Assembly: GCA_902463725.1 (NCBI GenBank)
Contig: CABQGK010000002.1
Coordinates: 234,401-298,400, forward strand
DNA: 64,000 nucleotides
Direction of reading: 5' to 3'
Source of the DNA: an uncultured Sutterella sp.
GTDB taxonomy: Bacteria; Pseudomonadota; Gammaproteobacteria; Burkholderiales; Burkholderiaceae_F
Positions within the stretch are counted from its first letter, which is position 1; each line of letters opens with the position of its first letter. Under the pieces are notes generated by a model. It saw only the letters and a program-made list of their open reading frames with translations, did no database searches and was not told the origin of the DNA. The position numbers and the translations under genes were made by a program. Positions 27,786-35,834 of this stretch are shown piece by piece.

Positions 27786-28397
27786 TTACGCTTTGGGCGT
27801 AAGGCCAGAAATCTTGGCAAATTCTTCGGTCTTCGTCTCATTGAGCGGGATGTACTTCCCGTCCTTGAACATCACGGCGAAGGGAACCGTACGAACACCC
27901 GAGCGGCGGGCGATCTTGGAATTGGTCCACACGGCGAGACGCTTTTCAAACGGAATCTCCGCTTCCTTGCCTTTCACGTTGAGGCCGCGGAAATCCGCAT
28001 CCTTGAAATGCTTTTCGTGCTCAAGGAACTTCTCGTAACGGTTTTCTGCTGCGAGCACCACAGCGCCCTGCAATTCACTATAGGGACTCAGTACGGCAAC
28101 CGGGAACCAGCGGAAGGTGACCTGCCCGAGGAAAGGCTTCCACTGCTCATACTGCCACTGGCACCACGGGCACTGCGTGTCCCATACGATGTAGACAACA
28201 GGAGCACCTTTCGGCCCTGGAATATCAACTGATTCGCCTTTTTCACTGAGCTCCACGAAAAACTCTTCTGCATTGAAGTCAGTCGGGATCGTCGGCTTCT
28301 TCGGCCATTCATGCTTCGGAGCCTCCGCAGCAAAGGCCACGGGAGCCACCGCACCCAGGCCCAGCAGGCCCAACAGATTGCGTCGATTCAATTTCAT
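27786..28397 (-). CDS. Periplasmic thioredoxin-fold protein (DsbA/DsbG-like), CPWC active site
   Basis: The 203-residue protein has an N-terminal export signal with a twin-arginine-like start (NRRNLLGLLGLG) and AFA cleavage site near residue 23. The mature part has a thioredoxin fold: strand VVYIVWDTQ, active site CPWC near residue 77, and the cis-proline loop TVPF near residue 178. It resembles the catalytic domain of DsbG/DsbC-type disulfide proteins but lacks an obvious dimerisation domain. It may be a DsbD client. The double-arginine signal suggests Tat export, unusual for Dsb proteins, but a Sec signal is not excluded. It is convergent with groEL. Confidence 0.78.
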   Translation of the reverse strand: MKLNRRNLLGLLGLGAVAPVAFAAEAPKHEWPKKPTIPTDFNAEEFFVELSEKGESVDIPGPKGAPVVYIVWDTQCPWCQWQYEQWKPFLGQVTFRWFPVAVLSPYSELQGAVVLAAENRYEKFLEHEKHFKDADFRGLNVKGKEAEIPFEKRLAVWTNSKIARRSGVRTVPFAVMFKDGKYIPLNETKTEEFAKISGLTPKA

Positions 28398-28754
28398 ATG
28401 GACTTTTCCTTCTTTCTATGCCTGCGAGCGCAGACAATGTCTAGTCTACGCAAAGCTAGGAGCAAAAGAAAGAGAGGGTTTACGAGAAATCCACCCTGCA
28501 AACACTTTGAAACACAGTGAGCTTTGTTATCATGCCGTAACTCCAAAAAGGCGGCAAACGCGGCCCTTGAGCTTGTGAGGTTCTGAACTAGGTAGCACAA
28601 GCGCCACCTATATCCGCATCCCACTTTTGCTCCCGTGTCCTCTCTGGCTCGATCACCTTCTAGCCTACAAGAGAAGCTACAACGCTTTCGCCGTCAAGGG
28701 GCGCGCAACCATCCTGCCTGCCCACTGGTTTCATTCATCCTCTTTAGATCTGCC
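28398..28754. other. Intergenic region between dsb-like gene and pyrF
   Basis: This 357-base divergent region must hold promoters for both genes. I see no convincing coding frame, riboswitch or strong consensus promoter in it. Confidence 0.5.
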
Positions 28755-29567
28755 ATGCGCTACATTGATAAGCTTCGCGAACGTTGGGTTACCTCAGGCT
28801 CCATGCTCTGCGTCGGGCTTGACCCCAACCCTGCTAAATTCCCCCATCACCTCGCTCAACACCCCAACGCACTCTACGAGTTCTGCAAGGGGATTATCGA
28901 TGCGACGGCTGACTACGTCTGCGCCTTCAAACCGCAAATTGCCTATTTTGCCTCGAGTGCCGCAGAAGAAACCCTAGAAGCGCTAATCGCCTACATTCAT
29001 GAGATGTATCCGAGCATTCCCGTAATTCTCGACGCCAAACGCGGGGATATTGGCTCAACTGCTGAACATTACGCCCGTGAAGCCTTCGAGCGCTACCGCG
29101 CGGACTGTGTGACACTATCGCCCTTTATGGGCCGTGACACACTCATGCCCTATTTGGCCTACCCCGATAAAGGCGCCTACGTGCTGTGCCGCACCTCCAA
29201 CCCTGGGGGCGATGACTTTCAGATGCTCGATGTGGGCGGTGAAAAGCTCTATGAACGCATTGCGCGTTTGGCCGAAAATGACTGGAACGTAAACGGCTCA
29301 CTCGGGCTCGTGGTGGGAGCTACCTATCCGCATGAACTCGCGCGTGTGCGAGAAATTGCTCCCTCGCTCAATCTGCTCGTTCCGGGGATCGGCGCACAAG
29401 GTGGCGATATTAACGCCGCCGTCACTGCGGGACGCGACGCTTCGGGCTGGGGGATGGTAATCAACTCTGGGCGTGCCATCCTTTACGCAAGCCGCGGCGA
29501 GGATTGGTTAGAGGCCGCCCGCGTCAAAGCACAAGAAACGATGCTCGCGATTAGCGCAGCGCATTAA
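28755..29567 (+). CDS. pyrF: Orotidine-5'-phosphate decarboxylase (type 2)
   Basis: PyrF makes UMP from OMP, the last step of de novo pyrimidine synthesis. The 270-residue product shows LCVGLDPNP near residue 20, FKPQIAYF near 57 and the catalytic ILDAKRGDIGSTAEHYA near residue 92, the arrangement of the longer PyrF subfamily. I chose the ATG at 28755 because it gives the family's RYIDKLRERW start; the open frame runs 40 codons further upstream without family similarity. It stands alone, with no other pyr gene nearby. Confidence 0.95.
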   Translation: MRYIDKLRERWVTSGSMLCVGLDPNPAKFPHHLAQHPNALYEFCKGIIDATADYVCAFKPQIAYFASSAAEETLEALIAYIHEMYPSIPVILDAKRGDIGSTAEHYAREAFERYRADCVTLSPFMGRDTLMPYLAYPDKGAYVLCRTSNPGGDDFQMLDVGGEKLYERIARLAENDWNVNGSLGLVVGATYPHELARVREIAPSLNLLVPGIGAQGGDINAAVTAGRDASGWGMVINSGRAILYASRGEDWLEAARVKAQETMLAISAAH

Positions 29568-29680
29568 CCTCCAAAAAGAAGGCTGGGCTCTCGGGGCACG
29601 CTATGGTGCACGAGCACAGCCTTACCGCCTGCATACGGTCCGCTACAGTAGTGGCTCTGCGAGCAGCAGAGCCCAATCGG

Positions 29681-30325
29681 TCACTCGTTCACTGCTGTAA
29701 AAAGCGTCTGATGGTGCGTCTCTTGCTCGAGTTCGTCAACCATCGCCACAGCATAATCCTTGACGGAAATCTTTCCGCTACCGAAAACGCTGTCAGTGCC
29801 AAGCACATATTTGCCGCTACGCTCTCCGGGATGAATCTCTGGCGCCGGCACAAAATAGACCCAATCTAGGTCCCGCTCCTGACTGAGCGTTTCCATGTAA
29901 AACTCAAAGAGCCCACGCACGCCCGGCATAATCTCCGCAGGCAAAATACCCGCATCGATAATGCGCTCACCCGGCTTGAGAAAGAGCACACTCGCGCCCC
30001 CAACCACCTGTAGACGCTTGACGCCCGCAGCTTTGACAGCCTTGACGATCTGCGGATAGAGCCGCTTTGTATCCTCATACATATTAGGATTTGTCCATCC
30101 TGGGTTATAAGCGGAAATCACAGCATCCTGCCCAGCGGCCGCCGCAATCAGCGCCTCTTTATCCGCAACATCTCCTTGACGCACGCTCAAAAGGGGCGTC
30201 TCACGCGCTAATTTCTGAGGATCGCGCAGTAACGCAGTCACGTGATGTCCACGCGCAAGTAATTCATCCAAAATCGCCGAACCAACAAAGCCCGTTGCCC
30301 CAACCAGTAGAACCTTCTTCTTCAC
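29681..30325 (-). CDS. NAD(P)H-binding Rossmann-fold protein (atypical SDR, YwnB/COG2910-like)
   Basis: The 214-residue protein begins with a strand and the dinucleotide-binding loop GATGFVGSAI near residue 9, then LLRDPQKL and GDVADKEAL, typical of atypical short-chain dehydrogenases of the NmrA/YwnB type. Catalytic Tyr-Lys residues of classical SDRs are not evident, so it may be a reductase or a redox-sensing protein; substrate unknown. I place the start at a GTG at 30325, 7 bases after AGGAG. The frame continues upstream but without a ribosome site. Single-gene unit. Confidence 0.75.
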   Translation of the reverse strand: MKKKVLLVGATGFVGSAILDELLARGHHVTALLRDPQKLARETPLLSVRQGDVADKEALIAAAAGQDAVISAYNPGWTNPNMYEDTKRLYPQIVKAVKAAGVKRLQVVGGASVLFLKPGERIIDAGILPAEIMPGVRGLFEFYMETLSQERDLDWVYFVPAPEIHPGERSGKYVLGTDSVFGSGKISVKDYAVAMVDELEQETHHQTLFTAVNE

Positions 30326-30540
30326 GATCACACTCCTATCAATCAAAAGCAAAGCAGGCTCTCCCGAGCACCATAATGAGTTATATCGCAGAGCCGCAAC
30401 ACCACACAACCCGAGTCACTTGAGCGCCTGTTTTCAACTATCGTACTGAGAAAGCCGCACACCGAAAAAGCGCGTTAACAGCTCGACACAGATCATTAGG
30501 TATCAAAAAGGACTAAAGTATACTTTTCGATCGTAAGAAC

Positions 30541-30569
30541 AAAAACGCACCCATACTAGGTGCGTTTTT
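30541..30569. terminator. Bidirectional terminator downstream of the CNNM-type gene
   Basis: AAAAACGCACC and GGTGCGTTTTT form an 11-bp stem with T runs on both strands. In minus-strand reading it follows the CNNM-type gene by 14 bases. Confidence 0.85.
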
Positions 30570-30582
30570 CTCGGTACACGGT

Positions 30583-31932
30583 CTATTCCGTGTCGGACTC
30601 GTCAAGATTCTCTTCGACGGGTTGCGGTAAGCGAGAGACCAAAATTTTATCGATACGGCGTCCATCCATATCGATGACCTCAAACTTCCAACCGTCCCAC
30701 ACCGTGCTGTCACCCTCCTGTGGCAGGCGCCCAATCAGAAACATCATCATGCCAGCGAGCGTAGCGTATCGTCCAGGAATATCCTCTGGTACTGTTTTGA
30801 TACCGAGCTCATCCTTGAGTTCTGGGATGGGGATCAGTCCATCAAAGAGGTAACTGCCATCCGAGCGCTTAGTCACCCATGCGTCAGCTGGGCTCTCTGG
30901 TTTGAACTCACCAGCGATCGCCTCAAGTACATCGCGCGGCGTAACAAGCCCTTGCACTTCACCGTACTCATCAACCACGAGAGCGAGCGCCGTATCGGTG
31001 GAACGGAAATTTTCTAGCAACTCCATCCCCGTGAGCGACTCAGGAACATAGACCGGCTTGGCGAGATTTTCATGGAAATTAGGCTTGCCCTTTTCCATCA
31101 TCTGCTGTAAAAGCGTACGCGTGGTGCAAATACCCTTGACGTCGTCCAAGCTACCCTTGCAGACAGGAAGTCGTGAACGGTGCGAGCGCTTGATCTTTTC
31201 GATATTTTCCTCAAGAGGATCATCGAGATCGATCCACTCGATATCAGCACGGGGGATCATCAGCGAAGCAATGGGACGGTCGTCGAGGCGGAAGATGTTA
31301 CGAACCATATCACGTTCGACACGCTCAATCACGCCACTCTCTTCGCCTTCGTCAATGAGCGCATGGATTTCTTCCTCCGTGACTTGCTCGCGCTCGTCAC
31401 CCCTTAGCCCAAAAACGCGCAATAGGAGACGAGTCGATGTGGACAGTAGTCGAACGAATGGCGCAGCAATCACTGAGAGCACATAGATGGGACTCGCCAC
31501 GCGGCAAGCAATACGCTCTGGTGCGAGTTGACCGAGGCGCTTAGGAACCAGTTCCCCCACCACAATCGAAAAATATGTCACCAACACGACCACGAGCACC
31601 AAACTGACAGCCGTTGCTGTCTCGCGAGACAGCCCTAGGGCAGCCAAGAAGTCGGCCACGGGCGCAGCGAGCGCGCTTTCACCCACAATACCGAGCAGAA
31701 TCCCGATACTGGTAATGCCAACCTGAATCGTAGAGAGGGCTCTCGTCGGATCGTCGTTGAGATCCATGGCGCGTTGCGCGCCAGGGGTGCGATTGTCTTT
31801 AAATTGCTGCAGACGAGCGCGGCGGCTAGTGATGAGGGCGATTTCGCTCATCGCAAAAACGCCATTAAGCAAAACTAGAAGGATGAGAAAAAAGACGTCG
31901 ATCCAACCGAACATACTTGGTGAGGCAGGCAC
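30583..31932 (-). CDS. CNNM/HlyC-CorC family membrane protein with CBS domains
   Basis: The 449-residue protein has an N-terminal DUF21/CNNM membrane domain with about four membrane segments (residues 10-200, including GVFAMSEIALITSRRARL and GELVPKRLGQ), a pair of CBS domains at about residues 215-340 (MIPRADI…, LALVVDEYGEVQGLVTPRDVLE), and a C-terminal CorC/HlyC domain (DGLIPIPELKDELG). Relatives are linked to Mg2+ or Co2+ efflux and homeostasis; haemolysin labels are historical. The frame opens with GTG at 31932; an ATG at 31914 is an equally good start, and neither has a clear Shine-Dalgarno. Single-gene unit. Confidence 0.85.
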   Translation of the reverse strand: MPASPSMFGWIDVFFLILLVLLNGVFAMSEIALITSRRARLQQFKDNRTPGAQRAMDLNDDPTRALSTIQVGITSIGILLGIVGESALAAPVADFLAALGLSRETATAVSLVLVVVLVTYFSIVVGELVPKRLGQLAPERIACRVASPIYVLSVIAAPFVRLLSTSTRLLLRVFGLRGDEREQVTEEEIHALIDEGEESGVIERVERDMVRNIFRLDDRPIASLMIPRADIEWIDLDDPLEENIEKIKRSHRSRLPVCKGSLDDVKGICTTRTLLQQMMEKGKPNFHENLAKPVYVPESLTGMELLENFRSTDTALALVVDEYGEVQGLVTPRDVLEAIAGEFKPESPADAWVTKRSDGSYLFDGLIPIPELKDELGIKTVPEDIPGRYATLAGMMMFLIGRLPQEGDSTVWDGWKFEVIDMDGRRIDKILVSRLPQPVEENLDESDTE

Positions 31933-32104
31933 TCACGTGGGTCGTGCCAGCCTTATTTGATTAGCCCGTAGCTTGCGACGGGAACCGAGAAGCATGCCCT
32001 AACGCACGAGCATGGACCCAAGAGCAGAGGCTTGCTTCACTAAGAGTTATTCATTCTAATGCACCGATCGAGCAAGCATGGGCTGAGATCGGCTGTGTTT
32101 TTGC

Positions 32105-32644
32105 TCAATACTCAGAGGGCATCGCCGCAGGGTTGCCGAATTTAATCAGCTCCAGAAGTCCATTGAGTGCCGTCACTACAGCAGCACGCCGCACCATCGC
32201 ACGGTCTCCGTTCACGTGAATAGTGCGAGAGAGCGTCACAATGTGCTCGTTGAAGCGATACCCCCAGCCCACTGAGACACTGCCAACCGGCATACGCTCT
32301 GTTCCGCCCGCGGGGCCTGCATACCCTGTGATCCCCACGGAGAGCGTCGCTCGAGCAGCACTGGCCAGCGCTCCACGCGCCATTGCCTGTGCAACAGCAT
32401 CGCTTACCACGCCTTCTCTCTCAATGAGTGCAGGGGGCACACCAAGAAAACGTGTCTTCATCGCGGTCTCATACGTCACAAAACCCATATCGAACCAGCC
32501 ACTGCTACCAGCAACTTCTGTGATCGCCGCAGCGAGCAGCCCACCCGTACAACTCTCGGCGGTAATAATACCGTGGCTAGTGCCCGCAACGGCGCGCCCG
32601 AGCTGTTGAGCGAGTTGAGCGATCTGATCATCAAGCTTGTGCAT
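32105..32644 (-). CDS. pncC: Nicotinamide-nucleotide amidohydrolase PncC (CinA C-terminal family)
   Basis: PncC deamidates nicotinamide mononucleotide to recycle the pyridine ring of NAD. The 179-residue protein is the stand-alone CinA C-terminal domain. It has AESCTGGLLAAAIT near residue 30, the MGFVTYE segment near 55, and GITGYAGPAGGTERMPVG near residue 104, the family's active-site elements. The ATG at 32644 follows AAGGGA; the upstream frame extension is disregarded. pgpA lies 139 bases upstream, and thiL-pgpA-pncC runs are common in betaproteobacteria. Confidence 0.92.
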   Translation of the reverse strand: MHKLDDQIAQLAQQLGRAVAGTSHGIITAESCTGGLLAAAITEVAGSSGWFDMGFVTYETAMKTRFLGVPPALIEREGVVSDAVAQAMARGALASAARATLSVGITGYAGPAGGTERMPVGSVSVGWGYRFNEHIVTLSRTIHVNGDRAMVRRAAVVTALNGLLELIKFGNPAAMPSEY

Positions 32645-32783
32645 GCATCTATTCCCTTGGAGCAAGAACGCTCCCATACCGCGAGAGGCAAATCACGAAA
32701 GCTGCAGCGTACGGTGCGTGCGCTGCAGCTCTCATCAGAAAAGAAGTCTTCTGGGCGAGGAGAAACCGCGCCCCACGTGAAGC

Positions 32784-33302
32784 TTAGCTAAACAGCCAGC
32801 CTAGGCAGCTCACGACAATCCAGGCATAAAAAGCTGCCACCACATCATCGAGCATCACCCCAAAACCGTTTTTCATCTTTTCGTCAATCATGTCAACGGG
32901 AGGGAGCTTATAGATATCGAAGACTCGGAAAGCAATAAACCCAGCAATCCACCAAAGAGCCCCATGCGGCAGCGCAGCAAAGAGCAACAAGATGCCAACG
33001 ATTTCGTCGATCACCACACCCTTGTGATCATCAACGCCGAGGTCGCGCGCGACACGATCTGCTGCCCAGATGCCTAGAGCAAATAGCACCACAGCAAGCA
33101 CGACCCAAGCTTGCGTCGAGAGGCTCGGCGCTAGCACAATGTAAAGTAGCGCCCCGAGAATCGAGCCAATCGTACCTGGGGCCGTCGCAATCTGTCCAAC
33201 CCCAAACCCCGATGCTAAGGCATGTGCAGGGTGAGACCAAATAAAGCGGCTGGTCATGGGGACCTTATTGGCTGGATTGTCAGCATCGTATTTATTCAGC
33301 AT
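32784..33302 (-). CDS. pgpA: Phosphatidylglycerophosphatase A
   Basis: PgpA dephosphorylates phosphatidylglycerophosphate to phosphatidylglycerol in the inner membrane. The 172-residue protein has several membrane segments and the family motifs ATAPGTIGSI near residue 40, DDHKGVVIDEIVG near 90, and FRVFDIYKLPPVDMIDEKMKNGFGVMLDDVVA near 125, which carry the acidic catalytic residues. AGGA lies 9 bases before the ATG. It follows thiL by 44 bases. Confidence 0.94.
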   Translation of the reverse strand: MLNKYDADNPANKVPMTSRFIWSHPAHALASGFGVGQIATAPGTIGSILGALLYIVLAPSLSTQAWVVLAVVLFALGIWAADRVARDLGVDDHKGVVIDEIVGILLLFAALPHGALWWIAGFIAFRVFDIYKLPPVDMIDEKMKNGFGVMLDDVVAAFYAWIVVSCLGWLFS

Positions 33303-33346
33303 AGCTTGGATTCCTGAAAAACTTGAAGGATTGACAGGGGGTCGTT

Positions 33347-34342
33347 TTACTCAGGGAAATGATTAAACCCCTGAGTTGGGGTCGGTATAACTATACCCTT
33401 GTCTGTTCTCAATATGAGATTATCACCTGAATCTCTTGCGCGAATCTTACCTATTCGGGTTAACCTTAATGCGAGCGCCCCCGATAAGCGCACAATGGCA
33501 TCACGTGCAGCCTCTGGCGCCGTAAACACTAACTCATAGTCGTCACCACCCGTGAGACTTGCCTCCTGTTGCTGATGCACAGATAGGGTCTGCAGAGCAG
33601 CCGAGCGGGGCACCGCCTCCCAAAGCAAATCCGCAGCGACCGCACTACGCTCAAGAATATGCCCCAAATCCGCGAGTAGTCCGTCACTCACATCGGCGGC
33701 TGCACTCGCAAGGGCTCGCAGCGCTTCTCCGAGCGCATTACGAGGCGTTGGGTGCACGAGCCGCGCCTGGAAATGTTGTGCAGGGACATCCGTCGCTTGC
33801 CAATGCCCCCAAGCGAGTTTGAGCGCGGCATAAGCATCCCCAAGCGTACCAGAAACCCAAATGTCATCACCGACTTTAGCACCCTTGCGGGTGAGTCCCT
33901 GCCCATTGGGCAACGCACCCATGGCAGTAATCGAAATACTAATGGGGGCGTGCACACCATTGACGAGAGGTGTGCGTGTCGTATCGCCCCCGAGCAACGC
34001 ACAGCCACTTTGTTCTGCTAGCGACATCATCCCAGCAGAAAAGGCCGCAAGCCACGCATCATCACGGTCAGCAAGTCCAATTGAAAGGAAGAACGCCCGT
34101 GGTGTCGCACCCGCCGCAGCCAAGTCCGATAGATTGACAGCTAAGGCCTTGTAACCAATATCCCACGCAGGGCAGTCTGGCAGAAAGTGCGTCCCAACCG
34201 CCATCATGTCGGTAGTTACCGCTATTCGCTCCAATCCCGTATCGATAATTGCGCAGTCGTCTCCGACCCCCTGACTCGTCCATTCTCCAAAGGGGGAATG
34301 TGTGAAGTAACGATCAATAATCTGAAATTCACCCTCTGACAT
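33347..34342 (-). CDS. thiL: Thiamine-monophosphate kinase
   Basis: ThiL phosphorylates thiamine monophosphate to the active cofactor thiamine diphosphate. The 331-residue protein shows GVGDDCAII near residue 25, NLSDLAAAGATPRAF near 72, LLGGDTTRTP near 120, DVSDGLLADLGHI near 215 and LTGGDDYELVFT near 265, the PurM-like ATP-binding layout. I chose the ATG at 34342, 8 bases after GAGG, rather than a frame 49 codons longer that reads into the terminator region. It is separated from nusB by a terminator, so it may have its own promoter. Confidence 0.95.
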   Translation of the reverse strand: MSEGEFQIIDRYFTHSPFGEWTSQGVGDDCAIIDTGLERIAVTTDMMAVGTHFLPDCPAWDIGYKALAVNLSDLAAAGATPRAFFLSIGLADRDDAWLAAFSAGMMSLAEQSGCALLGGDTTRTPLVNGVHAPISISITAMGALPNGQGLTRKGAKVGDDIWVSGTLGDAYAALKLAWGHWQATDVPAQHFQARLVHPTPRNALGEALRALASAAADVSDGLLADLGHILERSAVAADLLWEAVPRSAALQTLSVHQQQEASLTGGDDYELVFTAPEAARDAIVRLSGALALRLTRIGKIRARDSGDNLILRTDKGIVIPTPTQGFNHFPE

Positions 34343-34406
34343 GACATCATCCTCAAGAATTCTCAGCAGGCGGCCGAGCGCGACGCTCTCGCATTGGTCG
34401 CCCACA

Positions 34407-34446
34407 CAAAAAAACCGTCCACAACCCAACACGGGCCACGGACGGT
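34407..34446 (-). terminator. Terminator after nusB
   Basis: Reading the minus strand, ACCGTCC (34446-34440) pairs with GGACGGT and is followed by seven T residues. It ends the ribH-nusB transcript before thiL. Confidence 0.8.
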
Positions 34447-34534
34447 CTTTACAAGTTGGGCTCTGCCCGCAACCGCTGAAGCAACGCATCGCGTCTTTTA
34501 GACGAGACTCGAAGCCGTATCAATAGCGGCGAAA

Positions 34535-35032
34535 TCACATTTTGGCGGTTTCTTCTGGACGAAGCGTGCGTGCAATGTTTTCCAAAACACCATTGGTGTA
34601 GCGATTGCCGCCACCAAACTCCTTGGCAAGCTCAACACTTTCATTGAGCACCACACGCCAAGGCGTCTCGGGGCACGCAAGCAACTCGTAGGTGCCTAGA
34701 TAAAGCGCGCATCGTTCAACCATCGCCACACGGTTGAGATCTCGATCAACCGCAGCCGCCACAATCTGAGCAATCTCAGCGTTTCGAGCGAGCACACCCG
34801 AAAGTAGCGACTTAAAAAACGCCTTATTCGCACGGGCAAAATCCCCCTCATCGAGATCGAGCCCAGCTGTTTCATCAGGATCGTCTGTGACGAGTTCAGA
34901 CAAATGCGCCTCAATGCCCGCATAGTCCTGCGTAGGATCGGCAAACCACTGATAGAGACCGAGGAGCGCAAAGACACGCGCCAAATGGCGTGGAGAACGG
35001 ACTTTCGCCTGCGCCTTTTTCTGATCAGTCAT
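34535..35032 (-). CDS. nusB: Transcription antitermination factor NusB
   Basis: NusB binds boxA RNA with NusE (S10) and promotes rRNA antitermination. The 165-residue all-alpha protein opens with a basic stretch (SPRHLARVFALLGLYQW) typical of NusB and ends with the conserved VVLNESVELAKEFGGGNRYTNGVLENIAR helix. GAGG lies 7 bases before the ATG at 35032; an ATG 6 codons upstream overlaps the ribH end and is possible. It follows ribH by about 10 bases, the classic ribH-nusB pair. Confidence 0.95.
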   Translation of the reverse strand: MTDQKKAQAKVRSPRHLARVFALLGLYQWFADPTQDYAGIEAHLSELVTDDPDETAGLDLDEGDFARANKAFFKSLLSGVLARNAEIAQIVAAAVDRDLNRVAMVERCALYLGTYELLACPETPWRVVLNESVELAKEFGGGNRYTNGVLENIARTLRPEETAKM

Positions 35033-35042
35033 CCGTTGAGCC

Positions 35043-35531
35043 TCATTCATCCGTGTCGTCAAAGTCTTCTTCGGCCACGAACTCCTTCGAGAGGTTAGCC
35101 ATTTCCACGGCGCAACGGGCACAGTCACGACCCTTCATATCGAGACGGGCCTGGCACTGCTCATCGTTTTCCGTTGTCAACACACCGTTAGCAATCGGAA
35201 TCTCAAAGTCAAGCGAAACACGCATAATGCCTGCGGCGCTCTCATTGGCCACGAGATCAAAATGATAGGTCTCACCACGAATAACCGCACCGAGTGCGAT
35301 CAGTGCGTCGTACTCATCCGTCTGCGCAAGCTTCTGCAACGCAAACGGGATTTCTAATGCGCCTGGCACGCTCACCTTGGTGACATCTTCGTCCACCACG
35401 CCGAGCTTGCGTAGCTCATCCATACAGGCCTCAAATTCGCCGCGGCCCGCATATTCATTGAAGCGTGCAACCACGACACCGATGCGAAGGTTCGTACCGT
35501 CCATAACGGTCTGAACAATATCTAATGCCAT
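35043..35531 (-). CDS. ribH: 6,7-dimethyl-8-ribityllumazine synthase
   Basis: RibH condenses the dihydroxybutanone phosphate and pyrimidinedione to give lumazine, the substrate of riboflavin synthase. The 162-residue protein has VVVARFNEYAG near residue 18, VSVPGALEIPFALQKL near 55, ALGAVIRGETYHFDLVANE with the catalytic His near 90, and GVLTTENDEQ near 120. The C-terminal helix, usually Ala-rich, here has three Cys residues and the protein ends in an acidic tail. AGGAG lies 7 bases before the ATG at 35531. It pairs with nusB; other riboflavin genes are 2 kb upstream. Confidence 0.96.
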   Translation of the reverse strand: MALDIVQTVMDGTNLRIGVVVARFNEYAGRGEFEACMDELRKLGVVDEDVTKVSVPGALEIPFALQKLAQTDEYDALIALGAVIRGETYHFDLVANESAAGIMRVSLDFEIPIANGVLTTENDEQCQARLDMKGRDCARCAVEMANLSKEFVAEEDFDDTDE

Positions 35532-35834
35532 ATTTTTCTCCTGAAGGGCTACCGTGCGATTGACCACGTCCCCAATACAACAAAATCCAAAGGTGCGCAC
35601 AGTCCTGAAATTGAACGGTGCGCCCCTCATGAGGTGCCTCTACAGGCGTAGACCTAAGCGATTTCAGCTCAGACACCCGTCACGTCACTCAAGCGGCAGG
35701 GCGCGCAAAATCGCCCGTCCGTGCACCCTCCACTCTAGCAAGTGGCGGGCGGGGGTGCAAACGTGCGCCCCCATTTTTCTGCGCTCAGTATTTTACTCGA
35801 TTGCTTCTCGGTAGCGCACCCACTATTGAGCCCG
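35532..35834. other. Intergenic region between the OYE homologue and ribH
   Basis: About 300 GC-rich bases with several hairpins. I looked for an FMN riboswitch and do not see its conserved core. Any regulation of ribH from here is unidentified. Confidence 0.5.
35751..35778 (+). terminator. Orphan plus-strand terminator-like hairpin
   Basis: GGGGGTGC (35751-35758) pairs with GCGCCCCC (35765-35772) and is followed by ATTTTT on the plus strand, yet all genes here are on the minus strand. Confidence 0.5.

Noticed and set aside
35554..35814. A short plus-strand frame containing GVQTCAPI, which resembles the translation of a sequencing adapter
   Set aside because: The underlying bases do not match the adapter sequence, so the resemblance is chance and not contamination. 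The frame has no ribosome site.
35532..35834. FMN riboswitch upstream of ribH
   Set aside because: The conserved RFN core elements are absent on both strands.
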